From: Seriola aureovittata
Taxonomy: Eukaryota > Chordata > Actinopteri > Carangiformes > Carangidae
Direction: 5' to 3'
NCBI RefSeq assembly: GCF_021018895.1
Contig: NC_079373.1
Span: 18,489,001-18,553,000 of the forward strand
DNA: 64,000 bases
In this document: positions 22,195 to 35,600 of the stretch, in pieces
How the letters are laid out: each line of letters begins with the position of its first letter
Numbering within the stretch: position 1 is the first letter of the stretch
Position numbers and translations under genes: made by a program
The notes under the pieces: model-generated
What the model was told of the DNA's origin: nothing
The model's database searches: none
What the model saw: only the letters and a program-made list of their open reading frames with translations

Positions 22195-22750
22195 ATCACA
22201 TGCGAGAACACCACATGTGCTGGCCTGGCACACCCGGTGAGTTCAGACAGCATCTCACAGCGAGTGGTTTCAATCAAGACAATGATGCTGTAGTGAGATC
22301 CCCCTCTGTGCATGTATTCAGTCGCCCTCCTATAATCCCACCCGCCCACGCAAACACATGTGAACATTGATATATGTTCACACCATACTTGAGCGCAGGA
22401 AGAGGCTGTTTTTGAGTTGCCTTCTGCAGGAGCACATGCTGCTGCTGAGGGAGAGTGGGAGGGCCAGTTATTTATATACCCTTTGCGTTTGTATTTCTGC
22501 ACCTGTTCTCTTCAATACCTGGTTGCCCTCGTTGTTGGACACCATTATAGTCGCATATGGTCACCATGGTAACCAGCATACTAAATATCTTTATGGACCG
22601 ATGAGTGATTTTACTACTTAAAACACTCTCATTGCCCTTATTTGGTCTCTGTCTCATTTTCAGTAATTTTCCCATCATGCACTTCTCATTCCATTTCATT
22701 CCAATAATGGCTACAGGCTTCATCATTTTCCCCAACAGCTGTGATTGGAA

Positions 22751-22781
22751 AGAGACAGAGAGAGAGAGAGAGAGAGAGAGG
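22751..22781 (+). repeat. (GA)n microsatellite
   Basis: This is a short GA tract followed by a purine-rich patch up to about 22832. Confidence 0.9.
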
Positions 22782-23023
22782 AAAAGAGGGAGAGGGGGCA
22801 AAGATAGAGAGACATCTAGAAGAGAGAGAGAGGTTAGGCTATTGCTCCTGCCTCTGATGATGCACCTCATTCACTTATCCACTGTAAATTTCCCTGGGCC
22901 TTTGAAACCCCAGGCCCTATTACAGTTAGGGGACTGTGTCTAATTGAAGGGAATATTATGTCATCAAAGACCCATAAGGGAACGGTGCAGATTTCACAGA
23001 TATGTAGAGAAGATCAGATTCTA

Positions 23024-23279
23024 TGGCTGCAACTAATGATTATTTTCATTATCAGTTAATTTATCAATTGTTGTTTCGATTTAGAGATAAATAGTGTTGT
23101 CTATAAAATGTCAGAAAATAATGAAAAATGGCTGTCACCATTTCCCAGAGTCCAAAGGGTGTTTCTTGAGAGGCTGGAAGCAACAAAACCATTTTTTGGT
23201 AAAAGAGTTGAAGAATTAATCAATCATCAAAATTGATGAGCAGTTAATTTTCTGTCGATGGACTAATTGTCTCAGCACC
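23024..23279 (+). mobile_element. AT-rich MITE-like repeat (GGCTGCAACTAA family), copy 1
   Basis: It starts GGCTGCAACTAATGATTA and contains the TCTATAAAATGTCAGAAAATAA-type block. It ends with AT-rich sequence and GGACTAATTGTCTCAGCA. I recognise this layout from a very common non-autonomous repeat of teleost genomes, probably hAT-related. Two further copies lie at 50630-50740 and 59766-59964. It has no coding capacity. Confidence 0.65.
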
Positions 23280-23595
23280 ACCAGAGTCCACAGAGACGTC
23301 AGAGAGGTCCGATCTAATGGAGGAAGGGTATAGACAACTCTGTCAAAACATGGGAATGGAGATGCATGCAGTAGGAGAGGGAGCTATTATTATAGTGTTT
23401 ACTTAGGGGGAAATTAAAAGGAAAGATGTCAAAAAAAGAAAGCAACTATAGACAAAAAGCCAGAATAGATGGATAGATAACCTGTGAGAGCGAAAGAGAT
23501 GGAGGTCTAGCTGCAAGGATTAAATCTCACTGTGGCCTGGCCCTGTGAGATTACCAACTTGCCCATTGGAGTGCTATGAAAACGCAGGCAGATTA

Positions 23596-23686
23596 CACAC
23601 ACATACACACGCACACACGCACAGACACACACACGTGTGCGCACACCCACACATGCACCCACTCGCATGCACATAAACACACAAAC
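23596..23686 (+). repeat. Degenerate (CA)n/(CG)n tract
   Basis: This is imperfect CA-rich sequence with CG, TA and GTGTGCGC steps, an old decayed microsatellite. Confidence 0.8.
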
Positions 23687-24036
23687 AATGTAGTGGATTA
23701 GGCCTCACTGCTAACCCAAGGGCCAGGGTGAAGCAGATGGCTGCCCTTTGTATTGTTATGCAACCTTACTGGGAAGCAATCCACATGGAAATGCAGCACG
23801 GTTTCAACACGCTCAAACTTAGTATGCACAGATTATATTATGTATTATAGTATGTATTTCTCCAGTGTAGGAGTTTTGAGTCACCTATTGAGAGTTTGAA
23901 AAAGAAGTGCAAGGGGATGACTGAAAAAGAGGATGAGTGGAGTAACGGAGAGGAAGTGGAGAGAGAAGACAGGCTGACTGTCAGGTAGTGGGAGGGCAGT
24001 GGCACAGTGCCAGGAGGTTTGGAGAAGTGCCAGATA

Positions 24037-24038
<2 letters not shown>

Positions 24039-24074
<36 letters not shown>
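24039..24074 (+). repeat. (CA)n microsatellite
   Basis: This is about 18 CA units. A GT tract of opposite sense begins 160 bases downstream. Confidence 0.93.
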
Positions 24075-24078
<4 letters not shown>

Positions 24079-24232
24079 AACACCACCATTCCCAGTAGGG
24101 GTGCTGGGGCGAGCCAAGGTGACCTGACTAGGTGATGGGAGGGTCACCATGCCAACGGGGCTGACTGTCATCACCATGGCAATCTATGTCAGAGGCCGCT
24201 GAAAAGAGAGGGTAAAGGGTGATGGTCCAGGG

Positions 24233-24234
<2 letters not shown>

Positions 24235-24279
<45 letters not shown>

Positions 24280-24280
24280 T
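24235..24280 (+). repeat. (GT)n microsatellite
   Basis: This GT tract has one AT interruption and is the partner of the CA tract at 24039-24074. Confidence 0.93.
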
Positions 24281-27054
24281 GAGCATGTGTCATGTGGTGG
24301 GAGGGTGGCAGGGCCTGTGTGTGCTGGGGAGTCAGATGGAGTCAGGCCCTCGGAGTACTCACTGACAAGCTGACATTGAGAAAGTCTGTATGGTACAATA
24401 TGGGGCAGTTGTAGGGCAAGAAACCCATTAACTGTGGTTGGTCGTTGTGCTGCTCTGAGACAGACATACATAGATACACTATATGTTTTGTTTTAAAGGA
24501 ACACACCAGGTTTAGGGAAATTTGTCTGCTGGTCAAATTACATGTTAACAGAAGTTTACATATTAATTATCATCTTGAGTCACATGTGTTAAGGTGAATA
24601 TATTTTGTTCAGTACCATATTGAATGTGAAATTATTTTAATTCTACAGCAGGTTTAGCAATGTTCTGTAGATTATTATCTAAATTATTAAAAAAAAGATT
24701 TTTAAACTGTATACATGCATAATGTGTGTAAATAATATACTGGATATACAAAAATGGACACCACCTAATAAATTGCCACTTATAAATTCCTTATAAGCTT
24801 CAACTAATGCCTTTGTCAATAGTTAATAAATCCTTTGCTATTGATATAAGGATCACTTATCTGCAGTTAATAACAGCAAACTTTTTGGTTAGCAGGCTAA
24901 AGAAAATCAACCGACTATTTTTTAGCAAGGTCTTTAATTTATCAGTCATCAAATGTCATTTAGACATCTGGACTGAAATCCATCTCTTAACAACATTAAC
25001 TCGACTGTCAATTTGCACTGATTTCCTGATGAACTAAAGAGCAAGCTAAAAAAGACAAATCAAATGTCATGTTGGAGGAGGAGGTGGAGGATATTCTACA
25101 ACCTGAAACCCTGAAAGTTTATCTTCTTCTGAAATCGGTACCCAAAAAATGGGAGTCAGAAAATCTATACTTTTCTATTCTTGAAATTTGGAAATATGCA
25201 AGCCTTTGGAGAACGTAACAATGTGACAGTTCTTGTAAGTTTTGAAAACACATGTTCATTCTTTGATAACACACTAATGACTCTGAGCTGTGAACTGACT
25301 CGTCATTGTAGATGTCTGCTGAGGGAGACTTCTCTCTTTAAAGGGAATAATTTGTCAACTTCTGCCTCTGTGGTCATTTGCCATGAATCATCTATATCTT
25401 TTCTCTTCCCGCTTTAGCCTGTCAATATGAACATATTTGAGACAGTGATTCATTCAGCAAGGTCTCTGTCAGTCTTGCTGAGATTCTTTTATCTTGCACC
25501 TGCTGTCCCATGTCTGTCTAGCAGCTATCTTCGTGGCAAGGGACTCATGAACTCCTCCCCGCCTCAGTCCCCTGTCCCTGCTCCCTCATGGATGAGACTG
25601 CAGAAAACACAAGAAACTAATTACCCACAATGATTCACTGCTTTCCATTGCACATTGCAGAGACCGTCAGATAGACAACTGGGTGATCTAACCAAACCCC
25701 TCTGGGTCTACATGACACTACACTAATTTGTATATTCACACAAACACACATAACACAAAGGAGCTCCTGCGACTTAAACGTCATGTTCAGTGTCATTGCC
25801 TAAATCTTTTCGCACAAAGCTGTCACTTGCGTGTCATTTCTCTGAGCCTGTCACAGGGATATAGACCATCTTCGAGCTATATTTGTAGGATAATAAGAAA
25901 TAATACATACGTTACATTTGTTGCAGGATTTCATATTGGCAGGCATTTTTGTAAGTGCAGCATTTTAATCTGTAGTGTAGCGCCAAGAGGTGTGAGTGGA
26001 AATTCAACCATGCTGTGGCACAGTGAAGGATCCCTAGGAAAAAAAACAAGATATGGGGGGGATAAAGAAGGCTTAGACAGAATTACTGTCAGAAGAAACC
26101 AGGAAGTAGTGTTTGAATGTGACCCAGAAGTTAGAGGCTTTCTATTGATTTTTAACTCACTACTTGAGGGCCTTTAAAAGCTCAATGGGGAATGTAGTGT
26201 TTATGTGGAGTGTTTATATGAACACGTTGTGAGTTAAAGTTTTACATATCATATTTGTACACAGTTTGTTGCCCACAATTTTAGCAATAGCAGTGTTTAA
26301 AAATATGGACTAAAAACAGTTTGGGTGATTAAAAATGCTATGAAACAATAAATCAAACAGACCACCTGAAGAGAGCGGTCATCTCTAGTGTTTTGTAGAA
26401 CAAAGCGCTGACTGATGGTACACTGTTTGGCCACTAATACAGCAAAGGTTAGTCTAAGGTTAGCTCACAATCTCTGGCTTGTCTCAGTGGGAGGATTCTC
26501 CAGGGAAACAAGTATTCCGCAACCACTGTTTCTCTCACTCTGTCTGACTCTTGACTGCTATTAGTTTCTGGTTTTAGTTCATCTCTTATTTATATGTACA
26601 TATTTGCACATGCATACATATTCAGGCCGTGACTGGTGCTGGGATGATCAGGGCTCCCAGTGCTTGCTGTGGAGAAAGAAGAGTGGGGGTAGCGCACAAC
26701 CTCAGGCAGTGAGGTGAATGAGGCCAGCCTGAGATATGAGTGACACACCGACGTGGACACATGCATCGCACATATACACACACATATTTGCACACACACA
26801 CGGAAGCACATTGAAACTCCCTTGCAGACAGTGATAATGATAGTCTAGCATCCATTCTTTTTTTTTTGTGAGAACAGTCATTACAGTCATCACTGCTCCT
26901 CTCTGAATCACTTACTGTCAGAGCACGTACACACACACACAAAGCCACACACACTCATTCACTTTAGATGTTACCTACCCTTTCAACCCCTGCTTCTGTA
27001 TTTGTATTTTTCTTCCACCTCCCCTGCTACTGGTGAATCCCTGACATGACAGAA
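24281..27054. other. Intron, no gene seen
   Basis: This is AT-rich and free of long microsatellites from about 24480 to 26580. The longest frame (+ strand, 25728-26177) has no recognisable domain or splice context. No repeat family was identified with confidence. Confidence 0.45.
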
Positions 27055-27068
27055 CCCCCCCCCCCCCC
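27055..27068 (+). repeat. Poly-C tract (14 C)
   Basis: This is an uninterrupted C run followed by a C-rich stretch up to about 27085. Confidence 0.9.
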
Positions 27069-27615
27069 TCGTTCGGCCCCCCACGGCTGCCTGTCAGCCA
27101 GGAGACAATGGGGACCAGCGCACATTTGCCTTTCTAAAGAGGCACTGCTGCTTAACCCTTCCTCTTCGCTCCATCCTTTCTGTCGACTGTGATAACTCAT
27201 TAATATGTCACAGACCTGTGTGTGTGTCTTTCCAGGGTGTGTTACAGGAGGCCTATTAGTGTAAGAGAACCAGTGAGCTCTGTGATTGGGTTAAACACAG
27301 AGACCTGAGTGAGGTAAATGCCAACCATGCTCTCTCATGTGACCAAACTCATCACTGTGTACATGCCAGATAACATAGATAAAGGTCAGAAATAGGGAGA
27401 GCAGATACAATCTTTTCTCGTATTAAAATAATGTGTGACAGGCACAGCCTGTGTGAGGAAGGCAGAACTAGAAACGTGTCTAAGTGGAGATTTGCTGTTA
27501 ATGTAATAAAAGAAATACTGCAAGAAGGTAATTTATGAGCGCCCGCTTTACCTGTTTGTTAGTTTCTGTGGACCCTTTGTTCATGACTGGTAGCATCTAG
27601 ACGCTACAAGCTAGC
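27069..27615. other. Intron, no gene seen
   Basis: This is mixed sequence between the poly-C tract and the fold-back repeat. Nothing was recognised. Confidence 0.45.
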
Positions 27616-27855
27616 TCAGCATTTTTGGAAAATGTGTTTCCAAGAATTGCATAAGAAGATTGATACCGCTCTCATGTCTATGTACTTAATATGCAGCTAC
27701 TGCCAGCAGCCAGGCTAGCTGTTTCCACCTGTTTCTAGTCTCTGTGCTAAGCAAAGCTAAGCTAAGCTAAGCTAACTGGCTGCTGGCTGTACCTTCATAT
27801 TTACCCCACAGTGATTTATCTTTTACTTGAGCAGCAGGTCAGAATATTCCTTTAA
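27616..27855 (+). mobile_element. Fold-back MITE-like repeat (GCTAAGCTAAGCTAACTGG family), copy 1
   Basis: The hallmark CCAGGCTAGCTGTTTCC, a TAGTCT block and the tandem GCTAA units are followed by CTGGCTGCTGGCTGTA. The left arm (27690-27711) is the inverted complement, with few mismatches, of the right arm (27779-27800), so the element folds back on itself. I recognise this as a widespread teleost repeat. Other copies are at 42351-42673 and 56233-56490. Here the GCTAA unit is locally expanded (about 27751-27775). Confidence 0.65.
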
Positions 27856-29154
27856 TTTAAGATCTTCCAAAATTTTAGTGCTGTCTGGTCATGCCTGTAT
27901 ATAAATTATATACATTTTTTTCAAGGTGTGATTTTTATTTTTATTGGTAGAATGAAAGAAGGCAAGAGATAAATAAAGGTTAAAACCCACAAAGGGTGAG
28001 AAACATCGAGATGTTCCTCCAGCACCCCTGCCCCCCTCCCTTGGGAAGACAGATTTATGTTTAAAACATCACTGGCTGACTGAGCCAGGTTCAGCTAGAG
28101 TTAAATGCTTTGATCAACTTGCTCTTTGTGGTGTGCGTCTGACCTATGAGTGCGTTAACCAGGGCTTCCTAAGGATGGATGCTGCTCAGCACGGGGACTA
28201 TGCAGCCGTGCAAACCAAGCTCTTCTCCGCTTTAGGCTGGGTCTTTAGTGTTTGTGCCCCGGGCGCTTCTTCCTGAGTGGTCCCTGGGTGCTCCTCAAAC
28301 TGACATAACACTCATGCACTCGCGCACACACACGCACACACTCTAGCAATTGAACAAACACACCTGGGGAATGACATATGCATGCACACGAAATACACAT
28401 GTATGTACACATGCATCCATAATGCAGAGACAAAGTTGCACATATACACACGTGTGCACACACACAAATACACACACACACATACACATACACGTACACA
28501 TACATACATACATAAACAGACAGACACACAGGCAGGCAGGCACAGTATGGCCCCAGGCAGTAATGATCAGTGAGGTGCTTAAGAAGGCTGAGGTAAGCGT
28601 GAAGACAGGATGAATACAACGTGGCACTGCAGAGTATCATTTCAGGTCACGGACCCAAACAAACTCACCACAGTGGAGCTACACTTGTGTACTCAATGGC
28701 ATTTCAGCTCAAAATGTTTCCTACATTTATCATATAGAGTCTAGAATGCTCCTGATAGTTATCCAACATACCAAATACACAGACGTCTTCCAAGAACAGT
28801 GACTGTCCTTTTTAGTGGGACTCATGGACACTAATTGGCTCATCATCACTTTTAATGCACTTGAACCCATGATGTTTTTCCATCATTAGACTTAGAAGTT
28901 TGATTGAGGCGAATCCTCTTGTTGCGGATTTGTTTTCTTGGCCTAGATCAGGGCTGTCAGTGGTTGGGGGGAGGGGGTGGAGCGTTGTTGGGTGTGTGTG
29001 TGTATGTGTGTGCTGCCGAGGTGCAGAGTCCCAGTGAAGTTGATTCCTGTCAAGCCTGTAGCACCACACTCAGACAGGGCTTGACCAAGCGTTTAAACGC
29101 TGCTCTAGGATTTCCCGCTAGTATGGACTGAATGGAAGTGTCAGTCAGTCAGTC

Positions 29155-29156
<2 letters not shown>
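27856..29156. other. Intron, no gene seen
   Basis: Degenerate CA-, TACA- and CATA-rich sequence covers about 28317-28530 and produces several spurious frames. A (CAGT)n patch (GTCAGTCAGTCAG) lies just before 29157. No exon was recognised. Confidence 0.5.
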
Positions 29157-29210
<54 letters not shown>

Positions 29211-29233
29211 ATGTGTGTGTTTGTGTGTGTGTA
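29157..29233 (+). repeat. (GT)n microsatellite with (GTAT)n end
   Basis: About 22 perfect GT units pass into ATGT/GTAT and TTGT variants. Confidence 0.95.
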
Positions 29234-29989
29234 GATTTGGCAAAATCGAGGGGTGTTGGCAGTTCAGAAAGGCCAAAAAGGATGGAAGGCAAGCTGTTGG
29301 CATCAGAGACCAAGAGCAAAGAGAGAAGTTCTTTTTGATTTGAAATACAGAGGTCAATTGTAGCAGAATGGAGTGTGAATGAATGAGAGTCAGTCTAAAA
29401 GACAGAGAGAGAGAGAGAGAGGTGTTTATTGTTGGTTATCTGTCAAAACCAACACAACTTTCACAAGCCCTATTTTTTACTACCACTGAGAAACCGTGAG
29501 CCCTCCAGACTGACCGTAAAACCAATCAGTGGTGTAGATGATTACCACAATGAGCAGCACTTTGATTTATTTTTGATTTGAATTGAGCGAGGACTTTCGT
29601 TCTTTCAACCTCTAAACCTCAAGAGTAACTTTGGCTTTGCAGAGTTTCGGTGACAGCATTTCTTAGTGACAGCATTTCTTTCCAAAATTCATTTACAAAC
29701 GCATTATATTTTTCTAGTTTGAAAACCTGAAGCAAACTCCAGGGGCAGTCCACCTTCAGGTGCAGGCAGGATTCATGTTCATTTTTCACTAAAGGGTAGT
29801 GCTTGTGAAGCATCTGGTGGCTGGATTTAACTCAGATTTGTATTATTACTTAGATTGACATATATTTCCAGTACATGAAATTCCTCATTTTGCTAGGAAA
29901 GCCCTGGAACCCACTACAGGGCCCCTGGGAATTTTTGGCCCCATTTTGTCATAAAGTACTGCTTGAAATGTGCCACCACATACAGGCAG

Positions 29990-29991
<2 letters not shown>

Positions 29992-30044
<53 letters not shown>
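29992..30044 (+). repeat. (CA)n microsatellite
   Basis: This is about 26 perfect CA units. Confidence 0.95.
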
Positions 30045-30047
<3 letters not shown>

Positions 30048-31060
30048 GCATGCTGAATCAGGGGATGCACTGCTAAGCAATAGACCTGCGAGAAGGGTAT
30101 TGAAAGTCTCAGGAGAGGATGCCAGAGAGCTGACAGGAGAGACGGAGGGATGATGGGACGAAAGGACACTGAGGAGGTGAGAGTGATTGGTCGGGGGGGA
30201 TGTAGTGTTGCTGTGGGTGATGGGCAGGGCAGGTGGATAGAGACTGGCAACATGACCAGGGTGGTGGTGCTGTGAGAGGAAGAGTGTGTGTGTGTGATGT
30301 GGGGTCGGCTTGATCTCGGTGGCTGGACAACTTGCTGGTGTGGGGCTTTGAGATTTCGAGGAAATGTGTGCTATGTATGTGCGAGTCTTATGTGCCTCTG
30401 TGCTCTTGAAGTCCCATTAAAGCAGAGTGGTGGGGGGTGGGCGGACTTGTCACTTCTGAAGGGTGGCTGTGATGTGGTGGTGGAGAGCGTGCGGGGGGGG
30501 TTGACTGTGTGAGTTGGCCTTGAGGGAGCTGAAGCCTTGGGAACATCAGTCGTCCAGAGCGACAAAGGAACAGTTTGGTGTGTTTGTGTGTGTGTGGAGA
30601 CAATTTTGATTAGGGTTCAAGCGTGCATATATTTATTTGTTTTGTAAGTGTGTGTGTGTGTGTATGTGTGTGTTAATGTGACTTTTTAAATTAGGCTGCC
30701 ATTGCAAGATTTAAATGATAATGGATCCATTGACCCTGAGAAATGCTGCAGTGTGAGGATTTGCGAGTGTGCAGTTTTGTGACCGTGTTGGGGGGGAAAC
30801 GGGGCAGCTAGAGAATTCACTGGTTTGTGTGTGTGCACGCGCTTGTGTGTGTGGGCTTTTTTCTGTGCTGTCCTGCTTTGTCCTCTCTCCCAGTTGAACT
30901 GGACTGAATGAGGAGATGAGAGTTTAAACTTTTTGTCTGGTGTGGGTGTGTGTTTATTTTGGTGAAATGTGCTTTCCTGTTTGGATTGTGTGCAGACTTT
31001 AGAAAGAACCTCAAAAGACGTTCTCTCGCTCTCTCTCTAACTCTCTCTCACTCACTCACT

Positions 31061-31062
<2 letters not shown>
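30045..31062. other. Intron, GT- and G-rich, no gene seen
   Basis: This is a strand-biased, G/T-rich stretch with several GGGGG runs (for example near 30193 and 30494) and short GT tracts at 30280-30296 and 30648-30672. No exon was recognised. Confidence 0.5.

Positions 31063-31119
<57 letters not shown>
31063..31119 (+). repeat. (CA)n microsatellite
   Basis: About 28 CA units are preceded by a (CT)n and (CACT)n lead-in from 31021. The opposite-sense GT tract begins 193 bases later. Confidence 0.95.
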
Positions 31120-31120
<1 letters not shown>

Positions 31121-31309
31121 AACTCAATCACACTCACTTGGCTTTTATTGGAGTAGAAAAAAGCACACAGTTTGCTGGCTGCACGGCAGCCACAACAACA
31201 TTAATGAAACACTTATCTATCCAAACATATTAGCAGGCATTTAGAAATACTGTGTTTGACTGTGTCCTTGTATGTGTTTCTGCTGCTCTCGCTGTGCATC
31301 TGTCTGTTG

Positions 31310-31312
<3 letters not shown>

Positions 31313-31350
<38 letters not shown>
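31313..31350 (+). repeat. (GT)n microsatellite
   Basis: This is about 19 GT units. A long pyrimidine-rich stretch follows at about 31380-31730 and causes the Ser/Leu/Phe-rich open frames there. Confidence 0.95.
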
Positions 31351-31360
<10 letters not shown>

Positions 31361-31827
31361 GAGTCACACAGTCCTACAGTTCAAGGTCAGAGTGTTTTTT
31401 TCCCTCCTCGGTACCGTCTTCACTCACAGTCTTACTGTCAATCTGCCAATTTCTCTGGTACATGCACCCTCTCTCCTTCTCATCTCTTCCCCTCATTTGG
31501 CCTTTTGCGCTCTCTATTTCTTTTCCTCTTGTCTCTTTATTTCCTTTTTTCATCCATCTGTATCTCTCAGCACGATTTTCCATATGCTTCTACCTACAGG
31601 AAATCCACCTCTTTGGATATTCCCTTTCTTTTTCTCTCGCTCTTTCCATCCCTCTCGCTCCCTCTCCTCTTTGTTTCTCTCCCTTTTCTCTCTCTCTCTT
31701 TTTCTGTCACCCCCTCTATTGTCCTGGTTAATCTGGCCCGCTCTCCGCCTGTGCCCTCGTGTCCAAATGATGCATTAATCCAGGTTACCCCAACCTATTG
31801 TTTATGATGTACACCCCACGCAATGCT

Positions 31828-31830
<3 letters not shown>

Positions 31831-31896
<66 letters not shown>
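31831..31896 (+). repeat. (CA)n microsatellite
   Basis: This is about 33 perfect CA units. Confidence 0.97.
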
Positions 31897-31903
<7 letters not shown>

Positions 31904-32517
31904 AACATGCACATACACTCATGCACATATGCACATGCTCACAAAGGCCCCCCTTGTGTTGTCACATCATGCCGGCTCAACACATGACAGACAAACAATA
32001 GCCCAGTGGTGCTCCTGACATTATTGAATGTAATTTCAGACCCTTAAACACAAGGCGTCACTGACAATAAATGAATCCATCAGTTTAATTCACGGTCAGT
32101 TAGATCCACTGTGATGAATTCGTAGACTGTTTTTAAGTGATTTATTACTCTGAAAGTGTGTCTCAGTGACCTGAGACCTGTGTGTTGCTCAATGCATATG
32201 TCTGGCTGTTATCACACTGAAATACTCTTTCTCAGCAAGCTGCTTTGATTCTGTTTGTCTGCATCCTGTGATCAACTTCCATAGAAATCTTTATCCAATT
32301 CTTGAGGTCTTCTTGATTTGGATTATAAATGTCTGGTGTGATAAACCTTGATAAAGGTCGTATAGATCAGAGACACCGGGTTCTGTTGTTTGATCAGTCA
32401 TAAATTCCGCCTTCTCTAATATTCTCATTTAGTCCCTGGGGTATTTAGAAATGTATTTAACTTATATTATTTGCTACAGTGATTAATTTCCCTGGGAGGT
32501 AGATCTGAGACGGTGGA

Positions 32518-32545
32518 AGTGTGTGTGTGTGTGTGTGTGTGTGTA
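32518..32545 (+). repeat. (GT)n microsatellite
   Basis: This is about 14 GT units, just 85 bases upstream of an opposite-sense CA tract. Confidence 0.92.
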
Positions 32546-32628
32546 AAAGACACGGTGTCCTTGAACAGGCTTATTGCTGCAGCTGGAACCTCATACGCTC
32601 TCCACTCTCCAACAGTTCGCTCTCACTG

Positions 32629-32630
<2 letters not shown>

Positions 32631-32683
<53 letters not shown>
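32631..32683 (+). repeat. (CA)n microsatellite
   Basis: This is about 26 CA units. With the GT tract at 32518-32545 it forms the closest complementary pair in the window. Confidence 0.95.
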
Positions 32684-32693
<10 letters not shown>

Positions 32694-35600
32694 AATGTGC
32701 ACCCCTATCCCCCCCAAATACTGCCCTTAGCCTTTCCAACCCATTCTTCCTCTTTTCTCCCATTTTCCCCAGCTTAGCAGAAGATGTGGAGGGCGTGATG
32801 GCTGCATTTTTATATGAAGACGTAAATAAGAGCAGCACACATAACAGAAGTTCATCCTCCTCACTTCTCTTCCTTATGTGTGGAGCAGAAATGGAAGGAT
32901 GAAGAACCAGACAGGGCAAGAGATAGAGTTGCAGCAACATTAAGACTGTGCTTGTTTCGTATGGGGAAAGACAGATATGTTGGAAAGTTTTTATAACATC
33001 TCAAAAAAAAAGATTCAGTTATGACCAAAGGAATTACTAACTAAATAGCACCTATATAGTACACATTCCATACTGCATGCCCTTTACAGTCTCTAGGAAT
33101 AAGCAAAAAATAGAAAACAGATTTGTTCTCTTTTTGGTGTTGTTTCATCATTACATTTGGACTTACTTGCTCTCTCCCTCTTATTTTCTTCCTATTTTTT
33201 CCCCCTTTTTTCTTGTGACTTTCCATGCCTTGGAGAGGTACAGAAGAAGCCTGAGGCTGCAAAAACACTGTTCTCGTTCTCTCTCTCTCTCTCATTAACT
33301 CTCTCTCTCTGTTGCTCTCTCCATCAAATCCTCACACATTCATACGTACAGCAAAGGACACGAATACACACACACACTTCCTCCAGGCCCCTTTGCATTC
33401 TAGCCGCAGGTAGAGCCTTATGAAATGCTGTGAAATAATTTCTCAACTTCCCCTTTTACGATCAGTGCATATATTTATAATGCAGTCGAGTGTAACCTGA
33501 GAACTTAAGCAAGTCGAACTCACTTGAGTTACTTTTTATCCTTGATTTCCGTAGTCAGCTCAGGTTGCTTCCCTCTGTCTCTCTACCTTCTTTGTTATTT
33601 CTTGCTGTTATGACGGTTATTATAAAGCGACAGGGCCTTAAAACATATTTTTGACACGAGCCGTTACACACAGCACCTGGCACTGCAGAACAGTCATCGT
33701 ACCTCCAGTGTGCATGTCTAACGGCGTGATTTCACTGTGTTCCAACATTTAGTGCATGCCGGAGTGAATTCCTCATCTCTTTTCTGTCTTGCAGGCGCGA
33801 GATATTCCTATGATTCCATTTTGCAAGCGAATCATTTCATGGGTGTCACTACAAGTTGTGTTTTCTGCTTGAGCGAAGATATTGAAAAATCTTCCACTAC
33901 ATCCATTTGTGGATTATTGTCCAATCTGTTTGATGTCAGTCTCCATTCCAGTTTCTCTCAAGCGCCTCTCCTTCCTGTCTTGCTCTTGTTCTCGCTCCCG
34001 CTCATGACACCCTCTCTTTACTTTTTGCTGTTATTATCTCAGCCCTGCATACCTTAACAACTCCCTCACTTCATTAGCTGTTCACATGGAGGAGAACATC
34101 CCTTTCTATTCACGCCTCAATGGAGGGATAAACCGAAGTGATAAAAGGATAGGAAAAGGGTTCACGGCCCGTACATCTTTCGGTAAAGGAAACCTGAAGG
34201 CTAATAACTGTATGTCTCCTCTCAACAGCTCTGCGGAGGCACTGTTCTTGGTATGTGCTGTCTGTGTCTTGGTTAGGCAGGCATGAGTAAAGGCATGCGC
34301 AGGAAGGGGAAAGCCCTCTTAGAGCTTGGGTTGAACTTTGGCTTTGAGACCGGGGCGGCTTTACTTTGAGTCTCTTAGCTTGATGGGTTTTATAGACTCT
34401 CTTTCCAATCTTTTGTTCTCTAACTCTGTGCAGGGACCGTTGCAAGTGAAAGTAGCAAGAGAAACATTTTTGGAGTAAGACATTGCTATTTCTGCCTTGG
34501 CTAGGCCTTAAAATCAATAGGAATATTCCTGAAAAAGCTACGCTGCGTCCCTGAGTAGCTCCTTAACCCTCTGTACCCAAAACCGGTCTTATCAGCCTCT
34601 CCCAGCTGGGCCTATGTGCATCAGAAGTGAGCAGGAGTATAAAGCTTGGATGTATATATAAAAAAAAGGCTTTTAGATTCTGTGTGTGTGTGTTTGTGTG
34701 ATTTTTAAAGAGTGAGTGAATATGTGGGTTCACAGGTTTGTGTTTTTTATGCAGCATACGTATGTGTTTTTATATGTGTAGTATATCTCTGTGTGTGTTT
34801 ACTGTATGTGTGTGGTCATAAACATGTCAGTGGCACTCAGAAATTGAAGGTGTGATGATCTACTCCAGCTGCTGAGGCTGCTGCCACCGCTGTCATAGTC
34901 ACACATACCTTGTTTCCTGACCATGATGCATTGGGGCTGAAGCGCGTAGTCTCTGACAGTTCAGAACGAAGGGACGGAGAAGGACAATTTGTCACACATG
35001 TATGCTGGATGTTCAGTTGGAGCTCTACTCTGGAGGCTTAGTCAAGAGAGGCTGCCATTCTGTCCCTCTAACCTCAGTTTTAGTTCTTTTCACTGCCTCC
35101 CAAATGAAATATTTTCTTTCTATCGTTTTATGTTGTTACCTGCAAAGTGGCTTTCAAATGGCTTTCAAAGAGAATTGACAGAAATAGAAAAAAAAAAAAA
35201 AAAAATCCACCGGGACATGTTATACCCCTGGCGGTATATACATTACAGGCACAATTATGTCAAAAAAAGAGGCGAAGTTCTGCTCAGCGTTCGGCTAAAC
35301 AGGCCGTCAAGTGGGAAATGACTCTGGTTTCAACAGAGGTTCCAGAAACAGCACAGCCAATCCTTACGAGGATGAAGCACTTCTTTGATCATTACTTAAG
35401 AGGCAAAAAGGCCTTCTCTCCATTTTAATTTCTGCCCTTCTTACCTGCGACCGGAGGCTAGAGCACAGCCAGGGAGGCAGCAGAAGAAAAGGCTGTGCAC
35501 TTTGAAGTTATTGAAATGAGAGGAGGAACAGGCGGAAAATACCAGGGAGAGCTAAGTAAAGAACTTGTTGAGCTGCTGGAGAGGTTCTCCCAAACTGTCA

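Noticed and set aside
31252..31807. Three overlapping long frames rich in Ser, Leu and Phe
   Set aside because: A pyrimidine-rich stretch lacks stop codons in all + frames. The composition is low-complexity and the frames contradict each other.
33235..33280. Possible BRSK or other exon (reads EVQKKPEA-like)
   Set aside because: It does not match the BRSK exon 2 block and runs into (CT)n. No fitting donor or conserved motif is present.
33737..34057. 106-codon frame with mixed composition
   Set aside because: It was considered as a possible exon because it is not simple repeat, but I recognise no domain, and random 100-codon frames are expected in 64 kb.
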